Source: Roseibium sp. MMSF_3412
GTDB lineage: Bacteria > Pseudomonadota > Alphaproteobacteria > Rhizobiales > Stappiaceae
Assembly (NCBI RefSeq): GCF_030733265.1
Contig: NZ_JASHJI010000019.1
Coordinates: 1-64,000 of the forward strand
DNA length: 64,000 nt
Direction of reading: 5' to 3'
Positions 33,267 to 41,758 of this stretch are shown here, piece by piece. The notes under the pieces were generated by a model. That model saw nothing but the letters and a program-made list of their open reading frames with translations. It searched no databases and was not told the origin of the DNA. A program made the translations under genes and the position numbers. How positions within the stretch are numbered: position 1 is the first letter of the stretch; each line of letters begins with the position of its first letter.

Positions 33267-33287
33267 TCGTCAGAGACTGCAAACAAG

Positions 33288-33312
33288 GCGGTGCCGGTCA
33301 AGCCGGCACCGC
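33288..33312 (+). terminator. Intercistronic hairpin after the binding-protein gene
   Basis: Perfect ten-base stem GCGGTGCCGG / CCGGCACCGC with a five-base loop, between the receptor and ATPase genes. No T-run follows directly, so it more likely stabilises the receptor mRNA or lowers downstream expression than stops transcription. Confidence 0.55.
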
Positions 33313-33360
33313 ACAGCCGTGACCAATCAGTTTTTCTTATCCTGCGGGGCGCCGTGATCC

Positions 33361-34416
33361 ATGAGTGATGAGACCGTCATCGAGATCTCCAATGTCTGGA
33401 AAATCTTCGGCACAGACCCGAAGGCCGCGCTCAGCGCGATCCTTGAAGAGGGGCTGACCAAGGCGGAGGTTCTTGCACAGTACAACGCCGTGGTCGGCGT
33501 CGCCGATGTCAGCCTGCATGTCAACCGCGGTGAGATCTTCTGCATCATGGGTCTCTCGGGCAGCGGCAAGTCCACGCTTGTGCGTCACTTCAACCGGCTG
33601 TTGGAACCGACCTCGGGCAAGATCCTGATCGAGGGGACGGACGTCATGGCCCTCGGCACCAAGGACCTTCAGACCTTCCGCAACCGCAAGATCGGAATGG
33701 TTTTTCAGAATTTCGCGCTGATGCCGCACCGGTCCGTTCTGGACAATGTGGCGATGCCTCTTGAAATCCGCGAGGTTTCAAAGAATGAACGCATGCGCCA
33801 GGCAGCCGCCTTTCTGGAAATCGTCGAGCTGGGTGCCTGGGGATCCAAATACGCGCATGAACTCTCGGGCGGCATGCAGCAACGCGTCGGACTGGCCCGC
33901 GCCCTTGCCGCCAATCCGGACGTCCTTCTCATGGACGAACCGTTCAGCGCGCTCGACCCGCTGATCCGCCGCCAGTTGCAGGACGAGTTCATCCGGCTCA
34001 GCCAGATCCTGAAGAAGACGACCGTCTTCATCACGCACGACCTCGACGAGGCGGTTCGCATCGGTGACCGCATCGCGATCATGCGGGACGGGCGGGTCGT
34101 TCAGATCGGCACGGCGGAAGACATCGTGATGCACCCCGCCGATGATTATGTTGCCGATTTCGTCGCCGGGATCTCGCGGCTGAAAGTCGTCCGGGCACAT
34201 GCGGTGATGCAGCCGCTCGAAGCCTATACCGGCGCGAACGGCCCCGTGCCGGAAAACGCACCGCGCGTCGGCGAGAGCGAGACACTCAGCACGCTCATCA
34301 ACATGGCGATCGACACAGGCGATGCGATCATTGTCGAGGACAACGGCGCCGATGTCGGCGTGATCACACGGGAAAACATCCTGCGGACCGTTATTGAGGG
34401 GACAGAGGTATCATGA
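33361..34416 (+). CDS. Betaine-type ABC ATPase (ProV-like)
   Basis: ATP-binding subunit of 351 residues. Walker A is GLSGSGKST, the signature is LSGGMQQRVG and Walker B is VLLMDEPFSALDP. The N-terminal extension before the core (KAALSAILEEGLTKAEVLAQ) is typical of ProV/OpuAA, and a shortened CBS-like tail follows the core (DTGDAIIVEDNGADVGVITREN). The stop overlaps the permease start as ATGA. Confidence 0.87.
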   Translation: MSDETVIEISNVWKIFGTDPKAALSAILEEGLTKAEVLAQYNAVVGVADVSLHVNRGEIFCIMGLSGSGKSTLVRHFNRLLEPTSGKILIEGTDVMALGTKDLQTFRNRKIGMVFQNFALMPHRSVLDNVAMPLEIREVSKNERMRQAAAFLEIVELGAWGSKYAHELSGGMQQRVGLARALAANPDVLLMDEPFSALDPLIRRQLQDEFIRLSQILKKTTVFITHDLDEAVRIGDRIAIMRDGRVVQIGTAEDIVMHPADDYVADFVAGISRLKVVRAHAVMQPLEAYTGANGPVPENAPRVGESETLSTLINMAIDTGDAIIVEDNGADVGVITRENILRTVIEGTEVS

Positions 34417-35954
34417 TGGATCAGATCAACACGCCCCTGACCGACAACGAGGCCGAGGCGGCCCGGATCTACACCGAGGAACGCCGGAAAAACATAGCCG
34501 AGTTCGTGCGCACAAATCCCGAATACTATATCGAGAATTTCGACAGGATCGGCGCAAGTTCCCGCTTTACCGCAACCTTCAACATGATGGCCGGGCTGTT
34601 CGGACCGATCTGGTTCGGCGCACGGGGGCTGTGGTCCTGGGCGCTGCCGTTCCTGATCATCGAAACGCTGGCCATCGTCCAGATCGCGCGCGGCCTCTTC
34701 GGCGATCTTGCTGCCGAAGCGAGGGAACGGATCGAATCGATCGAGGGGACGCTTGAACTGCGCCGCGAACAGCTTGCCGCCGCCATTGAAAGCGGGTCCG
34801 ACAAGGCCGACGTCTACCGGCGGACGGTGGAGTCGCTGGAAGCAAGTATCGGCGGTATCCGGGCCGAAGCCGACGCCCTTGCCGAACAGGGGATCTGGAT
34901 TGCGCTTGCCGGCGTGGCGCTGCTGTTCGTTGCCAAGGCCATACAGGCGGTCTCCGCGAACTGGGCACTGGAAAAGCGGTTTTCCGAATGGCTCTCGGAC
35001 AATTCCATCCGCTCGGGCATGCCGGTCTCGCAGATCGCATTCAGCGCGATTTTCATGGCGGTTATCGTGCTTGCGTCGGTTCTGCATTACAGCTTTCCGG
35101 GCCGCTTCTCGCTGCTTGACGCGTTCCCGACCAATCCGGAGTTCCGGATCGTCAGCATCGAGGGCGTGGAGGCCTTCTTCGCCTTCTGCGTTGCCAACGG
35201 GGAAGCGCTGTTCGACGCGATCACCTATTGCATCCGGCTGCTGCTGGATGCGCTTGAGCTGGTCTTCGTCAGCACGCCCTGGATCGTGGTCGCCAGCCTG
35301 ATCATTCTGCTGACCTGGCTGACAGCGGGCATTCGCACCGCGATCTGGTCCGGCGCATTTCTCGCCTATATGGGCCTGCTCGGTTTCTGGGACAAAGCCA
35401 TGACGACACTGGCACTGCTCGGCACCGCTGCCTGCCTGTCGATCGTGATCGGCATCCCGCTCGGCATGTTCGCGGCACGGCGGCCACGGTTCTATGCCTT
35501 CATCCAGCCGATCATGGATTTCATGCAGACCATGCCGGCCTTCGTGTTCATGATCCCGGTCATCGCCTTTTTCGGCACCGGCAAACCGGCCGCCGTCGTC
35601 ACGACCATGATCTTCGGCGGAACGCCGGTCGTCCGGCTGACGGTGCTTGGCCTGCGCGGCGTGCCGGAGAGCGTTCGCGAGGCGGCGATCGCCTTCGGCG
35701 CCAACAAGTGGTACCTGCTGACACGGGTCGACCTGCCGCTTGCCAGCCCGTCGATCCGGGCCGGGATCAACCAAACGATCATGCTGTCCCTGGCGATGGT
35801 GGTGGTGGCATCCCTGATCGGGGCCAAGGGCCTTGGCGAGGACGTTCTCGAAGCCCTGCAATACGCCAATGTCGGGCAGGGCATTCTCGCGGGCTTCTCG
35901 ATCCTCTTCTGCGCCATGATCCTCGACCGGATCGTGCAGGGTGCGCGTAAATGA
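34413..35954 (+). CDS. Betaine-type ABC permease with large N-terminal extension
   Basis: Permease of 513 residues, well above the 280-350 of usual ProW proteins. The C-terminal half is the normal importer domain (LGTAACLSIVIGIPLGMFAARRP, the EAA-like loop GVPESVREAAIAFGANKWYLL). The first 220 or so residues add a membrane pair (FGARGLWSWALPFLIIE region), a charged coiled-coil at about 100-150 (ARERIESIEGTLELRREQL) and another membrane segment near 160-180. The front resembles small DUF2628-type membrane proteins, suggesting a fusion. Overlaps both neighbours by four bases. Confidence 0.83.
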   Translation: MMDQINTPLTDNEAEAARIYTEERRKNIAEFVRTNPEYYIENFDRIGASSRFTATFNMMAGLFGPIWFGARGLWSWALPFLIIETLAIVQIARGLFGDLAAEARERIESIEGTLELRREQLAAAIESGSDKADVYRRTVESLEASIGGIRAEADALAEQGIWIALAGVALLFVAKAIQAVSANWALEKRFSEWLSDNSIRSGMPVSQIAFSAIFMAVIVLASVLHYSFPGRFSLLDAFPTNPEFRIVSIEGVEAFFAFCVANGEALFDAITYCIRLLLDALELVFVSTPWIVVASLIILLTWLTAGIRTAIWSGAFLAYMGLLGFWDKAMTTLALLGTAACLSIVIGIPLGMFAARRPRFYAFIQPIMDFMQTMPAFVFMIPVIAFFGTGKPAAVVTTMIFGGTPVVRLTVLGLRGVPESVREAAIAFGANKWYLLTRVDLPLASPSIRAGINQTIMLSLAMVVVASLIGAKGLGEDVLEALQYANVGQGILAGFSILFCAMILDRIVQGARK

Positions 35955-36673
35955 TCCCACTTGTGCTCGTTCACGGGTTCATGGGAGGCAGCGACCAGTG
36001 GCGCCTGCAGGCGCCGCTTTCAAACGACGGACACCTGGTCGAAATCGATCTGCCCGGCTTCGGGGCAAACGCAGACCTGCCGCCGATCAATTCGATTGCA
36101 GGTTTCGCGGACTGGGTGCTGCAATATCTCGCGAGCCTCGGGATCGAGCGCTTTCACCTGCTCGGACATTCCATGGGCGGGATGATCGTTCAGGAGATGA
36201 TGCGGCGGAAGCCTGAAACCATCGAGCGGTTTATCCTCTACGGCACCGGCGCTGTCGGGGTCCTGCCGGGACGGTTCGAGACGATCGAGACTTCGATGCG
36301 GCGAGCGGAAGAGGACGGCCCTTCGGCAACAGCACGCAGAATATCCGCAACCTGGTTCATGCAGGGCGAGGAGGCCGACACCTATCCCGACTGCGCGGCC
36401 ATCGCGGAAAAGAGCAGCCTGTCCGCAATCATGGCCGGACTGGAGGCGATGCGGGACTGGTCAGGCGCGGACGCGCTTTCGGCAATCAGCGCGCCGACCC
36501 TGGTGATCTGGGGCGACGGCGACCGCACCTATGCATGGCCGCAGGCGGAGGTTCTCTGGAAAACGATACCCGATTGCCGGCTTGCGGTCGTGCCGGGCTG
36601 TGCGCATGCGGTCCATCTGGAAGAGCCCGAAATGTTCAATCGCATTGTTCGCAAGTTTCTTCGCGAAATGTGA
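35951..36673 (+). CDS. Alpha/beta hydrolase
   Basis: Cytosolic alpha/beta hydrolase of 240 residues. The oxyanion region is LVHGFMGGSDQW, the nucleophile elbow is GHSMGG with Ser in the usual place, the acid Asp is in VIWGDGDRTY and the His is in GCAHAVHLEEP. It overlaps the permease stop by four bases, closing the lyase/ABC operon, so it probably hydrolyses an ester or amide form of the imported compound. Actual substrate unknown. Confidence 0.82.
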   Translation: MIPLVLVHGFMGGSDQWRLQAPLSNDGHLVEIDLPGFGANADLPPINSIAGFADWVLQYLASLGIERFHLLGHSMGGMIVQEMMRRKPETIERFILYGTGAVGVLPGRFETIETSMRRAEEDGPSATARRISATWFMQGEEADTYPDCAAIAEKSSLSAIMAGLEAMRDWSGADALSAISAPTLVIWGDGDRTYAWPQAEVLWKTIPDCRLAVVPGCAHAVHLEEPEMFNRIVRKFLREM

Positions 36674-36721
36674 GGCCGCCCCGGCCAGGGAAGACCCCTG
36701 CGACCTGACGGGATCAACTGT

Positions 36722-37525
36722 TCAGAACCTGTAGCTGCTTTCCAGCAGAAGTCCGTAGCGCTGATAGTTCTGTTCCAGAACCGCTTTTGAGCCGTCCGAG
36801 ACCCAGCGGCGATCAAAATTCGACTGCAGCCACCAGTAGCGTCCGCCGACGCCGATGTTCCAGTTCCGGGTGAGATCGAAATTCAGCATGACGTCGGTTT
36901 CAACCCCGTGGGTCCAGTTGCTTTCCCAGGTCTCGACCCGGTTGTAGCTCCAGGGAACTGCGGCGACATCAACCATCCAGCCGAACCGTTCACCGATGTC
37001 GCCTTCCGCTGTCAACCCGACACGCAAGGCATGCCATTGGCGTGTCTGTTCGGCAATGAGCCGTCCGTCCACCGCATCGATGCTGTCATTGAGGTACTGG
37101 TAACCGACATAGCCCTTCAGCCGGATCTGTTTGTTGGCGAATTCGGCGAAACGGACACCGCCGTCGACCACGACATATCCCAGTGCAGTGGACTCAAGAT
37201 TACCGCTTGGAAAGATATAGAAATCGCCTTCACCGCCAAAGTTGCGGCCCAGTCCCAGATAGGCCCGCGCGAACATGTTCGTGGTCGTGTCCTCAAGCTC
37301 GCCGAAAATCTCGGCGGTGTGCGATGTGACATCGTCCACGGTGTTCCAGTTCAGGTCGCCCGTATCGATTTCGGAGTTGTTCTGGCTGTACCAGTAACGC
37401 AGCCCGATGCTGCCCCTGAGAACAGTGGTCTGAAACTCAGTCGGCACCGGTGATGTGTAGTCGGCAGCCTGACCGCTGCACGTTAATACAAGCATGCAAA
37501 AAACTGCTGAAAACGCCCTGACCAT
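36722..37525 (-). CDS. Outer-membrane beta-barrel protein
   Basis: Exported protein of 267 residues with a signal peptide (cleavage near QAADY) and no internal hydrophobic helix. Alternating aromatic strands (GSIGLRYWYSQ, YVGYQYLNDS, NIGVGGRYWWLQSN) and a terminal Phe (ESSYRF) mark an outer-membrane beta-barrel, possibly ten-stranded like omptin-type proteins, though I see no protease residues I can vouch for. It converges with the hydrolase gene. Function unknown. Confidence 0.7.
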   Translation of the reverse strand: MVRAFSAVFCMLVLTCSGQAADYTSPVPTEFQTTVLRGSIGLRYWYSQNNSEIDTGDLNWNTVDDVTSHTAEIFGELEDTTTNMFARAYLGLGRNFGGEGDFYIFPSGNLESTALGYVVVDGGVRFAEFANKQIRLKGYVGYQYLNDSIDAVDGRLIAEQTRQWHALRVGLTAEGDIGERFGWMVDVAAVPWSYNRVETWESNWTHGVETDVMLNFDLTRNWNIGVGGRYWWLQSNFDRRWVSDGSKAVLEQNYQRYGLLLESSYRF

Positions 37526-38030
37526 GACCCTGCCCCAAGTGGTAATTTCGCGCCAAACTCGCGTAATAGGTGCAGACAGTCATTGCAATTTATGGTTAAC
37601 AGTGGGTGAAGATCTGCATCAAATGATTGTTCTGCACAACATCTCGCGCTTGCGTACAAAACACTGCGTTAAAGCGTCGTAACGTCATTTTTTCAGAGGC
37701 TTACGCAAGGTGCCGCAATGAGGTTGCCGATGCCCATCACATGCGCCGCCGCAAGTTCCGGCGCGTTTGCGATGCAAACCGTACGGTGCTATCGTCGAGT
37801 GCACCTGTCACGGTGGCAGGCACCGGAGACTTTATGTTCACGAATGCGCATAACTGCTGATCTCAGCTCTTGAGACAGCACGTCAGAACCGGCGAAACCT
37901 TTGCGGGTGTCGCCACGTTTTGTGCTGCCGGCTTTTCCGCACCAAACGAAACGCGTGTGCGGGCAACGGGCAGAGACCATTGCCAGGCTTTTGAACGCCC
38001 CGGCACATGCATCGTGAAAGATCGTTCCAA
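37526..38030. other. Intergenic gap of about 500 bases
   Basis: No supported gene. Base composition is lower in GC near 37550-37700 than in the flanks, and this part presumably holds the promoter of the beta-barrel gene. A small stem GCGCCG / CGGCGC lies at 37743-37764. No known RNA or repeat recognised. Confidence 0.3.
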
Positions 38031-38489
38031 ATGAAAATCAGACCATCTGTCTCCAATGACATCCCTTCCCTGCAACATGTTGCCGAGCGCACGGGGCTGT
38101 TTCCTTCCGACCTGCTGCCGGACATGATCAACGGCTTCCTGTCCGACGGCGACGAAAGCAGCCTGTGGCTGACCTGCGAAGAGGACAGCCGGATCACCGG
38201 TTTCTGCTACGCCATGGAGGAGACGTTTACAGACGGAACCTGGAACATGCTGGCGCTTGCCGTCCTGCCCGACCGGCAGGGAAACGGCATCGGCCGTGCC
38301 CTTGTCGCAACGCTCGAAGAGCTGCTGCGCGACAAACACAACAGAGTCCTCATCGTGGACACGTCCGGTGCCGGGAGTTTCGCCGGAACGCGCAGCTTCT
38401 ACCAAAAGTGCGGCTACACGGAAGAAGCGCGCATCCGGGATTACTGGGGTCCGGGCGACGACAAGATCGTGTTCTGGAAGGCACTTTGA
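38031..38489 (+). CDS. GNAT family N-acetyltransferase
   Basis: Single-domain GNAT enzyme of 152 residues. The acetyl-CoA loop is VLPDRQGNGIGRALV (Q/R-x-x-G-x-G/A pattern) and the C-terminal FYQKCGYTEEARI motif is typical. Start ATG 38031 is chosen since the domain begins right after it. It converges with a second, unrelated-looking GNAT gene across a bidirectional terminator. Substrate unknown. Confidence 0.82.
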   Translation: MKIRPSVSNDIPSLQHVAERTGLFPSDLLPDMINGFLSDGDESSLWLTCEEDSRITGFCYAMEETFTDGTWNMLALAVLPDRQGNGIGRALVATLEELLRDKHNRVLIVDTSGAGSFAGTRSFYQKCGYTEEARIRDYWGPGDDKIVFWKAL

Positions 38490-38493
38490 AAAC

Positions 38494-38533
38494 CTGCCAG
38501 AGGCGCGACCGGGATGGCCGCGCCTTTCGGCAG
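38494..38533. terminator. Bidirectional terminator between two GNAT genes
   Basis: Inner stem AGGCGCG / CGCGCCT (38501-38525) within outer CTGCC / GGCAG (38494-38533). It fills the 44-base gap between convergent genes. A short TTT follows on the plus strand. Confidence 0.5.
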
Positions 38534-39130
38534 TCAGGTCAGATCCTTGATCAGCAACAGGACGTCACCGGTATAGTAAGGCTGGCACGGATGGGATCGC
38601 ACCGGTGCTTTTTCGTGGAGCTTGTAGCCGAGGCGCTGATAGAGGCGCACTGCCCCGGTGTTCTGGGCATAGACCTGAATGCTCATGGCAGAAGTGCCGT
38701 TTTCGCGCGCAAGGCGTTCCGCTGCAGCGAGCAGGGAGCTGCCCAGCCCCTGCCCCCGGTTGCCGGGGAATACTGCCAGGGCGTTGATGTACCAGGTACC
38801 GACCGAGTGCTTCTCAAGCTCCACGAAGGGAGCAATCGGTGCGGGAAGCGCATCAGGATCGTCTTCCGGCGCGGTCTCGATCGCATAGCTCAGGACCATG
38901 CCGGTAATGTCGGACTGCCGTTCCGACACCAGCGCATTTGAAAAGGAAAATCCGCCCGACGGCCTTTGCGCGCGCTCGGTACCGATTTCGAGCGGTGTTT
39001 GATCGTTTTCGCAGGCCCGGCTCCAAAGCCAGTTGGGAATGCCTTCGCCCGCAATGTCGATCAACCTCGCAAGCGCGGCGGCGTCTTCCTTGTCTGCTTG
39101 CCTGATCAGGGGACTGGATTGAAAATTCAT
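38534..39130 (-). CDS. GNAT family N-acetyltransferase
   Basis: GNAT protein of 198 residues with the acetyl-CoA loop VFPGNRGQGLGSSLL and the late motif GAVRLYQRLGYKLHEKAPV. Preceded by a low-similarity N-terminal half with IRQADKEDAAALARLID. Gap of 45 bases to the homocysteine methyltransferase gene upstream on the same strand, so the two may be co-transcribed. Substrate unknown. Confidence 0.82.
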   Translation of the reverse strand: MNFQSSPLIRQADKEDAAALARLIDIAGEGIPNWLWSRACENDQTPLEIGTERAQRPSGGFSFSNALVSERQSDITGMVLSYAIETAPEDDPDALPAPIAPFVELEKHSVGTWYINALAVFPGNRGQGLGSSLLAAAERLARENGTSAMSIQVYAQNTGAVRLYQRLGYKLHEKAPVRSHPCQPYYTGDVLLLIKDLT

Positions 39131-39175
39131 TTAATTGGCTCTCTGTTGTTGAAAAGTGATTGAATGGCCAGGTCT

Positions 39176-40120
39176 TCAGGCAGCCGGCCGGCAACGTTCA
39201 TTAATGGCAATACAGCCGACATGCCTGTGATCCGTGCCACAGCACCCGCCGACGACGTGGAGGTTTGGCAGGAACCGCATCAGTTCCGCGTTCAGTCGGC
39301 CAAGCTCGCCGGGATCGCCATCGTCCAGCGTCACGGCTTCGTCCAATTCCGCATGGCTCATGCGTGAAGCGTTCGACCGGATGCCTCCGACCCGGGATGT
39401 CCACGCCCCACCGGTTTCCACGACATCCCGGAAATGATCGGGATGCGCGCAGTTGATCATGTAGTAGGCGGGGCCATTGCCTGTCGCATCGTCGACTTCC
39501 CCGATCGCGTCCGCAAGCGGCTGACCGGACGGCAGCCGGCCATCGGTTTCCAGCGTGAAGGCAATCACGATGGGGACGTCGATTTCCGCTGCGGCGCGCA
39601 CCATGCCCACGGCTTCGCCGGCATGGGTCAGCGTCATGGCGCTGATCATGTCGACACCAGCGCGGCCCAGCGCATGAATTTGCGGCGCATGGATCAGGAG
39701 GGCATCCTGGCTGGACAGAATTTCATCCGGTGCATAGGCATCACCGGCCGGGCCGATGAGACCGTTGACGAGGATCGGCAACGCATCTTCTTCGTGGCGC
39801 ATGCGTATCTCCGACACGAAACGCACCGCCCGTTCATTGGTCTGCAGAACCTCGCTGACCGGCTGACCGAGCGGTCCTGCCCAGGAAACACCGGCACGCC
39901 ATGTCGGTGCGTCGAGGACAAAACCACGTCCGGACTGGCGGGCAATGTCCAGAAAACGTTCGTAATATTCGGTAAGGTCCCGGCGTCCTTGTTCGCTGTC
40001 GAGCAGAACCGCCGCGGAAAAACATGGCAACTCGTAGCCCTTGTCGAAGATCAGATAGGTTTCCAGTCCGCCATCTGACAGAAAGAACCGTTCGGCATGA
40101 ATAAGGTCATGTATTCGCAT
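39176..40120 (-). CDS. Homocysteine S-methyltransferase family protein
   Basis: Zinc-dependent methyltransferase of 314 residues, BHMT/MmuM-type, moving a methyl group from a methylated donor to homocysteine. The start has SDGGLETYLIF and the zinc ligands are Cys224 (INCAHP) with Cys293-Cys294 (GGCCGTDH). The ATG at 40120 follows CAGGAG. Divergent from a TetR gene. The donor (S-methylmethionine, a betaine or a selenium compound) is not determined. Confidence 0.82.
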   Translation of the reverse strand: MRIHDLIHAERFFLSDGGLETYLIFDKGYELPCFSAAVLLDSEQGRRDLTEYYERFLDIARQSGRGFVLDAPTWRAGVSWAGPLGQPVSEVLQTNERAVRFVSEIRMRHEEDALPILVNGLIGPAGDAYAPDEILSSQDALLIHAPQIHALGRAGVDMISAMTLTHAGEAVGMVRAAAEIDVPIVIAFTLETDGRLPSGQPLADAIGEVDDATGNGPAYYMINCAHPDHFRDVVETGGAWTSRVGGIRSNASRMSHAELDEAVTLDDGDPGELGRLNAELMRFLPNLHVVGGCCGTDHRHVGCIAINERCRPAA

Positions 40121-40258
40121 GGCGCTTTTCTCCTGTTTCAATGCCAAGACAGTTATGCGCGGCGGCGTCCGGCCGGTAGTGGTCGCGTGGTCCGGTTGCG
40201 GGGATTCATTTTCCGCTTTATTTTCAGTGTGTAATGACAGGTTTCCTCCCAAGGATGT

Positions 40259-40276
40259 TTGACGGAGGAGTGTCAA
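40259..40276. promoter_or_regulatory. Candidate TetR operator
   Basis: TTGAC and GTCAA flank an eight-base spacer, between the methyltransferase and the tetR gene. A wider TGACA ... CCTCC / GGAGG ... TGTCA symmetry surrounds it (40234-40275). A plausible site for the TetR protein. Confidence 0.35.
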
Positions 40277-40304
40277 CTGGACTCACGGTACAGTAGGGGA
40301 AACA

Positions 40305-40916
40305 TTGACCGGCAAAACCGACACGCGCAGCAGGATCCTCGACATAGCCGAAGCCGCGGTGCTGGAGAAAGGCTTTGAGGCAACCTCGATCGAGGAAATC
40401 GTCGCCGGTGCCGAGATCTCCCGGGGTGGCTTCTTCTACCATTTCAAGGACAAGAACGCGCTCGCCCGGGCCATGCTGGAACGCTATATCGAGGTCGAGA
40501 ACGCGCTCTACGACGACCTCTTTGCGCGGGCCCGCGAACTCAACGACGATCCGCTCCACTCAATGCTTATCGGCCTGAAGCTTCTGGCCGAAATGCTGGA
40601 GGAAATGCCGACCGGACACCCGGGATGCGTCATCGCCTCGACGGCCTATCAGGACCGGTTGTTCGACGAAGGCGTTCGCGAGTTGAACCGGCAGGCCATC
40701 CTGGGTTGGCGGAAACGCTTTCGCGGTATGTTCGAAGACATCGCGGACGTCTACCAACCGCGCGAGGAGGTTAATCTCGACGCGCTCGGCGACATGGTGT
40801 CAGGGGTCGTCGAGGGTGGTCTCGTCTTGCAGCGCGCGCTGCGCGAACACAACAATGCGTCCGAGCAGATCATGTTGTTCCGGACTTATCTGAAGCTGCT
40901 TTTCAGCCCGAATTAG
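40305..40916 (+). CDS. TetR-family transcriptional regulator
   Basis: TetR regulator of 203 residues. The N-terminal HTH is SRILDIAEAAVLEKGFEATSIEEIV ... ISRGGFFYHFKDKN; the rest is the ligand domain with GHPGCVIAS. The start is TTG 40305, preceded by AGGGGAAACA. Divergent from the homocysteine methyltransferase gene, its likely target. Confidence 0.85.
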   Translation: MTGKTDTRSRILDIAEAAVLEKGFEATSIEEIVAGAEISRGGFFYHFKDKNALARAMLERYIEVENALYDDLFARARELNDDPLHSMLIGLKLLAEMLEEMPTGHPGCVIASTAYQDRLFDEGVRELNRQAILGWRKRFRGMFEDIADVYQPREEVNLDALGDMVSGVVEGGLVLQRALREHNNASEQIMLFRTYLKLLFSPN

Positions 40917-40928
40917 AGCCCGAGACAC

Positions 40929-41654
40929 TCAGAATTCGACCGTGATCGGAACATGATCGCTCAGGCCGTTTCCGACCCAGTCGTCAAAGGTCCCCACAGA
41001 GAAGGCCTTGATCTCTTCCAGCCAGGCATTGGGTGCGAAGACAAAGTCGATATGGTAGGTCGGACCGTCGATCCGGCGGTCGCGCCAGTAGTGCGTCGGC
41101 GTTTTCTCCTCACCCTGCGGTTCCCCTGTCACCGCGTGGTAGGCGCTGCCGATCCCGATGCCGTCCAGAATGTCCACCTTGGCCATGTGGTTGATACGCC
41201 AGCCCGGCTTGTCCCAGATCTTGTTGCTGTTCCAGTCTCCGCCAATCACGGTCGGACCGGAATTGATGAATTGACGGTACTTGGAGAACGCCCGGCGGAG
41301 CGGTCCACTCTGATGCTTGCGGGTAACGCCTGCGCTGGCGTTCTGCGCCCAGACCGCGATCAGGTTGAAGGGTCGTGGGCCGTCGACCCTTACCGGCAGG
41401 ATGAAACGCAGCGTTGGATAAAACGGCTCGAAGCGCGTGACCGTGTAACCGTTGAAGGCGAAGACACCCAGGCCCTTGTTGGGATTGGTCCCCATCCAGA
41501 GCGCGGAGCAGCCGGACAAGGCCGTGTCGCCGCGCTTCGCCAATATCTCCGGATGGGCGCATTCCGATATCACGGCAATGTCCGGGCGCTCGGACAACAG
41601 AGCCTCCGACTTGCGATGCAGCGCCATGTTGCAGTTCCAGAAAACCAGGCGCAT
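40929..41654 (-). CDS. Endonuclease/exonuclease/phosphatase-fold protein
   Basis: Mg-dependent EEP-fold enzyme of 241 residues. Visible catalytic motifs: WNCN at the start, the Glu in ISECAHPE, GGDWNSN, HIDFVF and the final SDHVPI. The ATG at 41654 makes the family start (MRLVFWNCN) and follows GGTGG. It converges with tetR. Could act on DNA or a phosphoester; no context clue. Confidence 0.8.
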   Translation of the reverse strand: MRLVFWNCNMALHRKSEALLSERPDIAVISECAHPEILAKRGDTALSGCSALWMGTNPNKGLGVFAFNGYTVTRFEPFYPTLRFILPVRVDGPRPFNLIAVWAQNASAGVTRKHQSGPLRRAFSKYRQFINSGPTVIGGDWNSNKIWDKPGWRINHMAKVDILDGIGIGSAYHAVTGEPQGEEKTPTHYWRDRRIDGPTYHIDFVFAPNAWLEEIKAFSVGTFDDWVGNGLSDHVPITVEF

Positions 41655-41758
41655 GTCACGACCACCGCGTGAGGGGCAACCCACCAACACTGCTGTCGAA
41701 CTCAAGGAGAGGTCCAGGCTTGAACGAAGCTTCGTGGTCCTTCACTAATGTCCTCCGC

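Noticed and set aside
34224..35960. Long minus-strand open frame opposite the betaine-type permease
   Set aside because: The translation is low-complexity, His/Arg/Asp-rich, typical of GC-rich antisense frames; the plus strand has a complete permease.
37526..38030. Small genes in the 500-base gap
   Set aside because: The short open frames have no ribosome site, no family resemblance and cysteine/arginine-rich composition typical of noise.
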